A stretch of 64,000 nucleotides of DNA from Przewalskia tangutica. Lineage: Eukaryota > Streptophyta > Magnoliopsida > Solanales > Solanaceae. The position numbers were made by a program, and so were the translations under genes. Within the stretch, counting starts at the first letter, position 1. Each line of letters starts with the position of its first letter. A model generated the notes under the pieces. It was not told the DNA's origin. It did not search any database and worked only from the letters and a program-made list of their open reading frames with translations. The stretch lies in the NCBI GenBank assembly GCA_029844215.1, contig CM056732.1, positions 17,076,001-17,140,000 on the forward strand, written 5' to 3'. Positions 8,741-19,499 of this stretch are shown here, in pieces.

Positions 8741-11116
8741 TCACCAGTATCATTTTAAATCCTCTTTTGTAACATCAAGACACTTACACTTTTACAACCA
8801 AGTGACTCATATTTTTAAAATCAAGTCAAGTATACTTTTAAAATCAAGTTACTATCACCTCATGTACCACATGAAATCTAGATTCATTTAAAACACGCAC
8901 GTTCATCGTACACTCATTTTATAAAGTTCATGCTCAAAGAAGAAAGGAAGAGTCACATACTAACACTTGTCGTCTGTACCAACTCGATAATCTAAATTTG
9001 TCTCGCTCCTCTAGCTAACATTATGGAAACATTTGAATGGTGATAACATATTCGAATTGCCAAATTAATTCATTTTATGAGTCTTTAGCAGGTTATATAT
9101 TAATAATGATCTTATCTAATCAGCTGTGAACCTAGAAAGTGTAAAACGAACTGGTTATATCTTAGTTTCTATGCAGATGAAAATTTTACTCATTTCAATA
9201 TAATTGATTGTCGATACCTTTTTCATTTAATGTTGTAATGGCTTGTTCGATACCTTTTCTCATTAGTGTTATAACTTAGCAAGATCAACTCGACTCCAAT
9301 ACTTCCTAAAAACTCTTACCAACATCTCCCTTAAGACTTGGTAAGGACTTAGGAATAATTTAGACATGTCTTTAGCATAGAATCAATAACATGAATACTC
9401 CTTAACTTCTAAGAGTAGAATGAATCATGATACAATACCACATGTACATTTCATACGTAGAACATGCCAAAAAATGAAGGAAGAGGTTCACATACCTTAT
9501 TGATGACTAACCAACACGACAAGTAGAATACGTCCCAAATAGGTACTTCAACCTATAATGACAACAACACGTCTATCAACCTCATGATACTAGTATAAGA
9601 CATATACCACATAATGACTCTTTTTCCTTCTAAAAATTCGGGCAGCACTTCCCCTACTTATACGTACTTTTCCACATTTTCCAAAGCCCAATTTCATCAA
9701 CAAACAAGCCACAGTTAAGGGCACAACCAACAGTTAGCCAAAGGGGATTACACGCCTACTTGACGTATAAAATTCAACCCCTTAATCTATACAAAACAGT
9801 CCATAAAAATAGTCCACAATTCAATCAACAATAAGGGTAAAATGTGAAGTCTTTCAACACCTTTCTACACCCTTAATCCTTAGGACTTTCATTATAAATT
9901 TACCACATTAAACATGCATATTTGTGGCTGATTTTCCAGAATAATAGCACCACAAAACAGTCCACAAAATGACATAACAACGTCTAACAGTTTTGGGCAG
10001 TTTCTCGGTCACAACAACTACAACAATCCAAAGTCCTTTTCCATAATTCTTTATAATCCAATTCACATTTCAACACTTATATATACTCCATATCAAATAT
10101 CCATAACAAGATTACTTTATTTTAACATGCAACAAGTGTAAATAACAACAATAATAACCAAAGAATCCAACGACGCCGAAAATGCCTAGTCTCGGCCCAA
10201 CACAACATCTATCACATACACTTTTTATTTTCCATTTCTTCCTTAACACAAGTTCATTCCTTAAACATAACAACATGTAATACCCAATTACTTTAAAAGA
10301 AGAATAACTCTTACCTCATTTTTGGCACAAAACCGTCCAAAACAGTCCCAAGCTCTCGGCCCATTTGCTCCTCTATTACACCTCTTCTTCAAGTTCCAAT
10401 CACACACATGCATCCTCTACAAGATTATAACCATCTTCACTTCTTGTTTCACTTCCAAAAAGTTGATAAACAAGCTAGGCTTTCACCTTCAACTTTCGGC
10501 CAAATGGTTATTTGGAGGATCTTGGAGTGATAACTTGGTTTAGGACTTGATTAGGAAGCTTAATCTTAGAGAAAAGGAACTAAATAATCTTGTTGTTCTT
10601 GGCAAATGAGCTCTCGATCTTGTTCTTTGAGAGAGAAGAGATGAGAGCCATTTTTGGATTAAGTTAAAGTGATCCAAGTCTTGCAAGACTTGGATATAAA
10701 TCAAGTGTATTGCCAAGTGGATTAGGACCACTTGTCCCCTTGTCTCAAAATATCTATAAGTGTTGTCATCTTGCAAGACAAGTGGAAGGGTGGCACGTGT
10801 CACCCTCCTATTGGTCCAAAAATAAATCTTCACCAAATAATTTCTATACTTGGCCAAAATATCTCAAAATCTCGTGGGCCCCACAAAATGGTGAAATTTC
10901 CGGTGGGCCCCACATGACCAAATCCAAGACTTAAAAATCCAAAACTAGTTCCATAACTCCAATTAAGAGAATTAAACTCCAAGTTAATAAATTGTCGTCT
11001 TCACATTTTTGAAATATTTCCTTAAGAAAATGTAATTATACTTTCCTTCCAACGTTCAAGTCTTACTTCCTTACTTACGTTCTCATATACATGTCTTGGA
11101 GATACGGGGTGTAACA
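8741..11116 (-). repeat. Partial Ty3/gypsy (Tekay-like) LTR inside copia C6
   Basis: On the minus strand it begins TGTTACACCCCGTA at 11116, the family start also seen at 18950, 22561, 34047 and 34082. It then parallels the G-B LTRs: ACGTACTTTTCCAC near 9663, GGGGATTACACGCCTA near 9745, and AAATCAAGTTACT-type repeats near 8840. The left end is lost, because homology fades around 8741 without a TGTCA terminus. Right of 11116 the copia RT reading begins at once, so this LTR, or the element it came from, inserted into C6. Confidence 0.75.
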
Positions 11117-13260
11117 TTTCTGACAAACTCAAAGCCTAAAAAATATCCTAGTTCACCCAAGTCTTTAATCTTGAAGTGTTGCTGCAATGAGGTCTTTGTC
11201 TCAGAAATGAGTTTCTCATAATCTCATGTAATCAACAAGTCATCCATATACACCAGAATCACTACTATTTTGCCATTGATCTTCTTTGTGAGAAGTGAGT
11301 AGTCCATGTGACTTTGAGTGAAGCCATCAGACAGTAAAGCAGTGATCAATTTAATATTCCACTGTCTTGATGCTTGTTTCAAGCCATATAAAGATCTTCT
11401 GAGTTTGCAAACCCTCTCTTGCTTGTGATCCACCCCATGTGGTATACACATACACACTTCTTCATTTAAATCTCCTTGCAAAAAGGCATTAAACACATCC
11501 ATTTGATGTATGTACCATCCCTTAGTTGCAGCTATAGAAATGACAGCTCTTACAGTGACCATCTTGACAACAGGTGAAAATGTGTCTTTGATAGTCTATA
11601 TCTTCCATTTGTTTATATCCTTTGGCAACAAGTCTTGCCTTAAATCTTTCTATCTCTCCAGAAGCTTTGTATTTTATTTTGTAGACCCACTTACATCCAA
11701 TGGCCTTTTTTCCAGTAGGCAGGTCTACTATCTCCCAGGTATTGTTATCCTCCAATGCTTTAATCTCTGTCTTCATAGCTTCAACCCATTTGTTATTTCT
11801 TGTTGCTTCATAGTAAGTTTGTGGTTCACAATATCCAGACATTTTAGCCACATAACTTTGATAGGACAGTGATAAATCAGCATAGTTGAGATGTTTAGAC
11901 ATTGGATATCTAGCAGTGTCTGAGTGAGATATAAAGTCTTTCATCCAGGTAGGAGGTCTCATTGGCCTGAAAGATCTTCTTGTTACATCACCTGACTGGT
12001 CACTGGCATGTTGTAGACCTCCATTTTGAACATCATTTATACATGAAGGAAGACTTTGAGGCACTTCTGGTGAGTGAGCCTCCCCTAGGTAAGATGTATG
12101 ATCTGCACCTGCATCAACATTAGATAGAACTTCAACATGGTCAGTATTGTTAGTGACTCGTAATGTATCCCTGGAATTAGGAATGATCTGTCTTCATCAT
12201 CATACTGTACAGAACAAGAATCAGTAGGAATCTGATTCTTGTCATGTGAACCACTATCTCCAGCAGCTTCAATCTCCCCAAAAGGAAATATATCTTCATA
12301 AAAATTGTCATCTCTACTTACAAAGATGCTCATGGTATCCAAGTCTAGTAACTTGTATCCTTTCTGTTTAGTGGCATACCACAACAGTACTGCCTTAATT
12401 GCCATACTTTCAAACTTATCCTTTTTTACCAGATTGGTTGCATAACATAGACAACTTATGACTCTCATATGAGCTGAAGGGTGGCTTATTGAACAACCTC
12501 TCATAGGGTGATACATTTCCAATCACAATGGATGGTATTCTATTAATCACATACACTGCAGCCTTAACACATTCACCCAGTATCTTGTTGGTAAATGCCC
12601 CTGAAACTTGATAGCTCTTGCAATTTTCAAAATATGTCTATGCCTCCTCTCGACAACACCATTCTGCTGAGGAGTATACACACAAGAGCTCTGATAAATA
12701 ATACCAAGATGTCTAAATAACTCAGCACAACTATGATTAAAGAACTCTGTCCCATTATCAGTCCTTACACTTTTAATATTCTCATCAAATTGATTTTTTA
12801 TTTCTGTAAACAAATTCTTGAGGACAGTTACCACATCAGATTTAACATTCAACAAATACACCCAAGTCCATCTACTATGGTTAAGAAATATCTCATACCA
12901 CTATGAGTGGGAGCCCTATAAGGCCCTCATACATCAAGATGCAAAATCTGAAAGACATGTCCAGTTCTACTCATACTAATAGGAAATGGTTTCCTAGTTT
13001 GCCTAGCCATAGGGCAAACATCACAATGTCTTATTGTCAAGCTGGATTTACTTTCAAGTTCACTTATCTTCCTGAGCATGGTCATTGGAACATGCCCCAT
13101 TCTTTTATGTCATAACTCTGCCTGTAATTCATTTTTTGTCAGTCTGATAGCTGAGTGAGCTTGTCCTCTCAGCATCCTTTTAGATTGTAGCATATAGAGT
13201 CCATCTACCTCTTTACCAATCTCCTTCACATTCCCAGTGAAGAGATCATGTAAAACAAAG
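11117..13260 (-). pseudogene. copia C6 pol: GAG-pre-integrase, integrase, RT
   Basis: GAG-pre-integrase reads ELWHKRMGHVPM with HCDVCPMARQTRKPFP (13000-13110). The integrase core includes LHLDVWGPYR (about 12920), RTDNGTEF (about 12750) and the Glu-bearing NGVVERRHRHIL (about 12640), so the D,D,E residues are visible. RT reads WVEAMKTEIKALEDNNTWEIV (about 11730-11790), then DVFNAFLQGDLNEEV and YMDDLLIT (11224-11510), with the catalytic Asp pair intact. A frameshift falls near 11560-11580 and others at 12064-12085 and 12522-12547. There is no RNase H because the element is cut at 11117. Confidence 0.85.
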
Positions 13261-13438
13261 AAATCAGGGAAGAATCGAGCAAAAAAATAAATAGAATATC
13301 ACAATAGAACTTGAAACGAGCAGAATCGAGAGCACAATCCACTGTAGAAATCGATCGCAGAATCGCGATGAACAGAATATCGCACAGATCGCAAATCACT
13401 GGAATTTTGGATGAAAATCTCTCAATTTGTTACACCGA

Positions 13439-13450
13439 GCTTTGATACCA
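13439..13450 (-). other. Primer-binding site of C6
   Basis: TGGTATCAAAGC on the minus strand, directly after the LTR end. It differs by one base from the standard initiator-Met complement. Confidence 0.7.
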
Positions 13451-13780
13451 TGTTAGAATTACACAGTCAGCGCAGTAATTGAATTGCATGTATGATCCAT
13501 TGTTCATGGATTTATGGATTAATGAAATAGTGAAGAGAAGAGGAAGAAATGGAGAAGAGAAGAAACGAGAGAGAGAGAGTTTTGTGAGATCTTTCTAATT
13601 TTCCATAATACCAAAATGAGGCCCAAAGCCTTATTTATACAAGGTCCATAATGTGTCTTAGCCCACTAACTCATTGTCTAATGGTAACGTCTAATATAAC
13701 CATACTAATAAAATGACTACAACAATGACTACAACAATTACTAACAATGCTAATACTAAGGTGGCTTAATTATCTCAACA
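13451..13780 (-). repeat. 5' LTR of copia C6
   Basis: 330 bp, TGTTGAGATAATTAAGCC...GTAATTCTAACA on the minus strand. A TATAAATA-type box lies near 13630-13640 (complement of TTATTTATAC), upstream of a long CT-rich leader. No second copy is in the window. Confidence 0.75.
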
Positions 13781-14548
13781 GATATCCCACAAGTAATTTC
13801 ATACAGAAGCATAAATTAATAATGCTCCTCGTGTAAGTGAAAATATCAATGTCACTAACTACAAAAAATAGAAACAACCAAAGGCCTAACTTTCCAATGG
13901 AGATGAAAAATAGTGTCTCCATTGCTAAGCATCTCCAATTTTGATTGAACTTTCCTCGTGATTCACTATAAATATCCTCCTAATTGGACCTTGAACTATG
14001 AAAAGGATAATAAGTTTCTAAATAAAAAAAGATTTAAGTATTAAACACTAAAGAATTTATACACCGTTAGTGATATGACTTGCTATAAAAGGTTACTTAT
14101 TATTTAATTTAGGTTATTAATTAATACTTATTATATATAATTATATGCTATTATTAAATGATCGGTTCCAAGATTTTTTAGTTTATGAGTTATTTATCAC
14201 AATATTTTTTGCTCAGGATAGTTTAACTTTATAGATTAAATGATTTTAAATAAAAGTACATAATTTGAGTCAAAGCGGCTAAATTTTGTCGAACCCGTAA
14301 CTATAATAATAGCTCCGGCCTATCTGATAGGATAAGAATTCTTTACATTATCGGTGTATAGAACTTAAACTAAAAAAGAAACTATTTTCCCTGTATACGT
14401 TAATTCCATCCATTGAAACAAGAAAACCATAGGAATAAACTCCAACAGCCCTTTAATTTGTATTTTCCCTAGGCCTTCCCTATATCTTTCACCCATGCCA
14501 TACTAAAATATATAGGCTCCCCCTCTCTCAACTTAACAAGCAAAAAAT
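13781..14548 (+). promoter_or_regulatory. Upstream region of the kelch gene
   Basis: About 770 bp of AT-rich sequence without transposon domains lies between the C6 LTR and the kelch start. A TATA-like AAATATATAGG lies at 14506-14515, followed by a CT-rich leader (CCCCCTCTCTCAACTT) and the ATG at 14549. Transcription start is therefore probably near 14535-14545, leaving a very short 5' UTR. No other element is firmly recognisable. Confidence 0.5.
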
Positions 14549-15928
14549 ATGGGTTCCCTTTATTCATCTCCTTCACGAATTCCTAGTGAATATTCCCAAG
14601 AAAATGATGAACCTTATTATCGTATATACGCCTCTTATTGTGGCAAAGATTACGCTCCTAACGTTAACATGTCGAATTGGATATCGTGTTACCATCCTTC
14701 AACAAATTCGTGGCATCTACTCACTACTATTCCAGGCCTTCTCGAGAACCAAGTGCTAAAAAGCTTTGCATTGGTTTCAATTGGTGAAACAATTTTTGTA
14801 ATAGGAGGGAGACATTGTTACAAGGCTGTAGGCGACGCTGGCGATTCTGTTCACGAAATTAACCTAAGTGTGCGATCTTCGGTGCTTAAATATAACATTC
14901 GCACGGATACTTGGTCTAGTTGTGCACCTTTAGCTACATCGAGGTATAACTTTGCGTGCACTAATAAAGATGGTAAAATTTATGTTGCGGGAGGACAAAC
15001 AACGTTGGACAGTGCTGAGGGTACCTCTTTTGCTGAAGTCTATGATCCTGCTAAAGATGAATGGAAACCGTTGCCAAATATGAGCACCTTGAGGTACAAA
15101 TCTGTTGGCGTGGCATGGCAAGGTAATGTCGAGTAGTGCTTAAATAAATTACGAATAAAATGAACGTTTGTTTATCAAATAACATGTCTGTTCACAAAGG
15201 CTTAGTGCTGAGAAGTGGTCAAGTTAATATGCGTGCAATAATATGTTTGATTTAGTTATATTCTAAAGACACTTATCTGAATTTTCTTAAATAGGAGTAC
15301 TTATTGCAAGTAATAATATTTTAAAAACATTAGAAATATTTTCTAGACCTCAAAGCTCTCCCTCAAATTTATCTTCTCTTTTTTTACAGGTAAAATTTAT
15401 GTGGTGGGAGGATTTGCTAAAAAGGGAAACAGTGATAGTAAGGGACCATATATGATGGAAAGAAGTTCTGCTGAGCTATACGATCCACATCAAGAAATGT
15501 GGGAGTACGTGGCAAGAATGTGGGACCTAGACATACCACCTAATCAAATACTTAACGTTAATGGCAAATTATTCAGCTCAGGCGATTGTTTAAATGCATG
15601 GAAGGGACATATCGAATCCTATGATGAAAAGCTCAATATGTGGAACATTGTGGATGGGTCCCATTCACCAATATCCACGTCAGATGACACGGTGGCAACG
15701 TGGCCACCTATGCAAAGAATATTTTGCACGATGGCACCTATAGGGACTCAGCTTTACTTCTTGGCTGGTTATAGGATGCCAGGTGAGATATTAAAAACAA
15801 GGACTGAAGTACACGTGTTTAACACGTCAGCAACTGCTAATGGCTGGAGAAGCTTTGAGCCAATAGAGGAAAGAGGAGAAAAAGAGCTTTGTAGTCATTG
15901 TTGTGTTCTTAAACTGGATTCATCATAA
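14549..15928 (+). CDS. Kelch-repeat protein, two exons (14549-15122, 15390-15928)
   Basis: Exon 1 encodes 191 codons plus one base and exon 2 completes a Gly codon, giving 370 residues. The 267 bp AT-rich intron has a GT donor at 15123 and ends TTTTTTTACAG at 15389. The spliced junction reads AWQGKIYVVGG, restoring a kelch blade. Kelch signatures are IFVIGGRHC (82-90), the strand pair VLKYNIRTDTWSSCAPL (112-128), KIYVAGG (143-149), AEVYDPAKDEWKPLPNM (162-178), KIYVVGG (193-199) and AELYDPHQEMWEYV beyond it. This predicts a beta-propeller. No F-box, signal peptide or membrane segment is visible. Plant kelch proteins often present substrates or act as scaffolds; the partner here is unknown. The frame is intact and low-copy, so I judge it a real gene. 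Confidence 0.9.
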
Positions 15929-15966
15929 TTCACTTACTTTTTCGAGAATAATTTAAAGAAAATAGC

Positions 15967-16112
15967 TATATACTGTTAAATATATTTGGTAATTTCAGTC
16001 CAACTATATTTAAATATATATCAAATATATAATAGAATAGAGCTCTTGGTTGGACTGGAATTATCAAGCCCGTGATGAGCTTTCTCGGCTGACCCATATA
16101 TTTAACATATAC
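15967..16112. repeat. Foldback just downstream of the kelch gene
   Basis: Outer arms (15967-15984 and 16096-16112) share GTTAAATATAT and its complement. Inner arms (15990-16004 TAATTTCAGTCCAAC; 16049-16063 GTTGGACTGGAATTA) pair with one mismatch. It starts about 40 bp after the stop codon, so it may lie in the 3' UTR. MITE-like, family unknown. Confidence 0.45.
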
Positions 16113-16211
16113 TACTAAATAGAATAAGGATTGTCTTAACTCAAGTATAAAGGAACAACTAATATATTGTCTCGATAAAGTCAATTATAGATCATGATAT
16201 ATATTGTCTGT

Positions 16212-16432
16212 TGTAAACGTGTGTATAGTTCTAACAATATTTTCTACCCATAATTAGAATATATTTCATATATTGTGTAAATATTGTTATGGTAAGACTA
16301 GGAATCCTCTTGTGATTAGGTTTAGGATAATCACAGGAGGATTCCTATTGTATAAGGGATGAATATTATACACTATATATACTTTGATATTAATGAGAAG
16401 ACTCCCTAAGGGAAGATTAATATTATATTACA
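16212..16432 (+). repeat. 5' LTR of C4
   Basis: 221 bp, TGTAAACGTGTG...ATATTACA. It contains a 20 bp stem with one mismatch and a 9 nt loop (16299-16347). The 3' LTR lacks most of this hairpin. A TATA-like CACTATATATAC lies near 16370. Confidence 0.85.
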
Positions 16433-16444
16433 TGGTATCAAGAG
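16433..16444 (+). other. Primer-binding site of C4
   Basis: TGGTATCAAGAG follows the LTR directly; same variant as in C1, with an inserted A relative to the initiator-Met complement. Confidence 0.75.
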
Positions 16445-16789
16445 CCAAAACACTAGAACCCTAGAATTCTTGCTCCAAAGCCGCCGGCAAGACCCCAACC
16501 TCCAGCGGTTTCTGCATCAACAGTGACTCGTTTCGCCACACTTCTTTTCTCGCCTAATTAGTTTCTCGCTTCGTTCTCACGCAGAGACAAGCATAACACT
16601 TCTTGCTTTTTTGTTTGTGTTACATTCTCCGAGACCAACTTTTTGTTCTTGTTTACTATTCCTAAAGCACACAAGTCTGATTTCTTCTTCTTTTGCTTCC
16701 CAAGGACAATTTATTTTTCTTTCCGAAAAATAGTAACAATTTGTTTTTCTTCCCGAGAAACATTAAATTGTTTTTCTAATCCACTATAA

Positions 16790-18944
16790 TGACTCCACGA
16801 CAATTCGATAATGCGTGGTATATGGATACGGGCGCCACGTCTCACCTCACCAACAATTATGGTAATATTCCTCAAATATGGTTACGTATGGATACATGCC
16901 CGTAGAATCAGTTCAGCGTCGCGGTGCCCCAACAGTACCAGTACAGCGTCGAGTCGCCGCCGTAGTTCCAGTACCAGCAACCCTTCAACCAATACTCCCA
17001 CCACGGGTTGTTGGGCCCTGCTCACTTCTAAGAAGTCCAAGACCGCATCAAGCCCACTTCACGCACGGCCGCCAAGACCCTCGCCAAGATGACACCCACT
17101 GAGTTGGGTCAGGCCTTCAGCAGTCTCAATATGCAACAACTTGACAACAACTGGTACATAGACTCCGGAGCCACTTCTCACCTCACCCGGTCTGTAGGTA
17201 ATATTCCCAAACTGTTTGGTTTAAGGCATCCTCAATTTGTGACAGTTGGTAGTGGCCACCGCATTCCAGTAAAGGGTTATGATACATCCTATACACCACC
17301 TCCTAATTCATTCCCCCTCAAAAATACCCTATATCCCCCACATGTAATTAAGAATATAATCTATGTCCGCAAATTTACTCGTAATAATTCTGTCTCTGTT
17401 GATTTTGACCCGTTTGGTTTCACTGTAAATGATCTTCATACGGGGACACCTCTTACGAGATGCAATTGCACGGGGGATCTATATCCATTCACTCCCACCT
17501 CTTCTGCCAGATCTAGCTCTCATGTCTCTCTAACGACAATTTCTTCTTCAACATGGCATAATAGGCTTGGTCATCCAGGAGCCCCAGTTTTTTATTTTCT
17601 TAGAGGCAATAATTTCATTACTTGTAATAGGAAGTTTTCCCAAAACTGTGTTTCTTGTTCTTTAGGCAAACATACTCGTCTTCCGTTTAAATCATCTACT
17701 AGTGTTACTTTTGCACCTTTTGATATTATACATGCCAATTTATGGACATCACATATTGCTAGTTCGCTCAGTTATAAATACTATCTTATCTTACTAGATG
17801 ATTTTTCTCACTTTATTTAGTTGTATCCTCTCAAGTTTAAATCAGAAGTGTTTGTCAAATTTCTTGAGTTTCGAACATTCATTCAAACACAATTTACAAA
17901 AGGTATAAAATCTTTTCAGTGCGATAATAGTCGTGAATTCAACAACTTTGTGTTTCACCATTTTTGTACTAATAATGGCATGGCCTTTCGATTCTCCTGC
18001 CCCCACACCTCCCCCAAAACGATAAATCTGAAAGAATCATCCGCACCATTAACAATATGATTCGCACTCTATTGATTCATGCCTCCCTACCTCCGTCCTT
18101 CTGGATCTATGCTGCTAAAATGTCAGAATGTGTTCTCAATATTCTCTCAACTAGCACTCTTCATAATATGACCCCTACCGAAATCCACCCCTACCGAAAT
18201 CCTCTATCATAGAGTCTCATCTTATGATCATCTCTGGATATTCGGTTGTCTCTGCTATCCTAACCTTGCCTCTACTGCCCCTCACAAACTAGCTCCTCAG
18301 TTCATTCCATGTGTCTATCTAGGCTTCCCGCCGAACCATAGGGGTTATCTATGCTATGACTTGTCCACTCGTCAGATCCACATCTCTCGTCACGTCACAT
18401 TCGACGAGACCACATTCCAGTTTTCGAATCTTAAAAAGTTCCAAAAACCGAATTACTTTTTTCTTGACGAGTCTGCCATCTCTCCCATCATTCTCAGTCA
18501 ACAAGATCATAGCACTACCACAGAATCACCTTCTTTGCTCAGTGGTTCTTCTTCAGCGTCAGCACCGCGGCCCCAAGGGTCGGCGCCGCGGCGCCAAAAC
18601 TCCTGCGAGCAGATTTCCTCCAGCACCGCGGCCCTTGATCCCGGTGCCGCGGTGTCACCTCCTCCTTCTCCCTATCCAACCAATCCCTCAGTCTCGGCTC
18701 TTCCCACTCAGCCGACACAGCCTTCCACTGTCTCCACTCACCAAATGAAAACTCGTGCCAAGCATGGAATCTTCAAACCCAAAGTCTAATTTAACTTGTC
18801 TGCCCAAACTATTTCTCCAATTCCCAAGAACCCCATATTGGCCAAACAAGACCCTAATTGGAATGCAGCTATGTCTGAGGAATTCAATGCTTTAACTAAA
18901 CAACACACATGAGATCTAATACCTAGATCTGAGGGGGTGAATGT
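16790..18944 (+). pseudogene. copia C4 partial gag, protease, integrase, linker
   Basis: A protease-like fragment (AWYMDTGATSHL, 16808-16860) comes first. A Gln/Tyr/Pro-rich gag tail follows (about 16905-17080), then the proper protease (NNWYIDSGATSHL, 17140-17190). GAG-pre-integrase (WHNRLGHPG, CVSCSLGKHTRLPF) is at 17550-17690 and the integrase core (FDIIHANLW, LLDDFSHFI) at 17720-17820. A TAG at 17818-17820 replaces an expected Trp codon. A frameshift near 18010 follows CPHTSPK and a perfect 16 bp tandem duplication (18171-18202) adds another. Linker 18360-18790 has SRHVTFDETTFQF and the GC-rich cassette. Confidence 0.85.
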
Positions 18945-18949
18945 GATTC

Positions 18950-19145
18950 TGTTACACCCCGTAATTCTAAAGAAATAAATTAAGAACGTAATTAAGAAAA
19001 TAAGATTCGAGTGTTGGAAGAAAAGTATAAGTGACGAGGAAAATTAATACTAGTGGTTGAATTTTCCCAATGGGGTTAAGGACTATGTCGTGTAAAATAA
19101 AATCTTGACTTTGAGAATAGGAGGTCATTATCGAAATTTCAGGCC
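18950..19145 (+). repeat. Truncated 5' LTR of G-A
   Basis: It follows the 3' LTR copy from 34082 (TGTTACACCCCGTAATTCT, GATTCGAGTGTTGGAAG, GGTTAAGGACTATGTCGTG) and diverges near 19145. Relative to the 3' LTR it lacks a segment present at about 34169-34205. Confidence 0.8.
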
Positions 19146-19499
19146 TGAACTTGAGTCTATTAAGTAAACATAGATTGATGTGTTCTTTCAGTTCTAGATA
19201 ATAATCTGAATTAATCCATGAGAATCTACTTCCTGTTCAGATGAATTAGTGTGACGATAGCATTGTAGAAGACTACCTAGTACTGCAATATTACAAAGTT
19301 TAGGTACTGTAAGTATGAGGTTACGTTAGTTGCCTAGAATTAGTCCAAGCTAGTGAAATTCCTTACTCGACTATATTGATTAGTGTATTATACATGTGAT
19401 ATATTGTGGCCTTGTGAGGCATCTTTGGGTTTGATGAATATAGGTTATGGAAGAGACTATGCCAAATTTTTTATAGCATAAGACCTATTATGAACATTC
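19146..19499 (+). other. 3' untranslated interior of G-A
   Basis: The end of this block (TATTGTGGCC, GGCAT, GAGACTATG, GAACATT) lines up with the minus-strand 3' interior of G-B (complement of 22580-22690), which identifies it as the stretch preceding the purine tract. No coding. Confidence 0.7.

Larger units (their letters stand above)
11117..13780 (-). mobile_element. Ty1/copia retrotransposon C6, 5' LTR to mid-RT
   Basis: The 5' LTR (13451-13780) and Met primer site are followed on the minus strand by GAG-pre-integrase, integrase, linker and RT. The element stops at 11117 in the RT reading GYFLGFEFVR, where the gypsy LTR lies. Its protein is clearly distinct from C1-C4. gag and protease are absent: only about 180 bp separate the primer site from the GAG-pre-integrase reading. 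Confidence 0.85.

Noticed and set aside
15123..15136. Reading the kelch exon 1 frame through to its stop as a separate short protein
   Set aside because: The stop lies 14 bp into a good GT-AG intron. Splicing to 15390 restores a kelch blade and a 370-residue frame.
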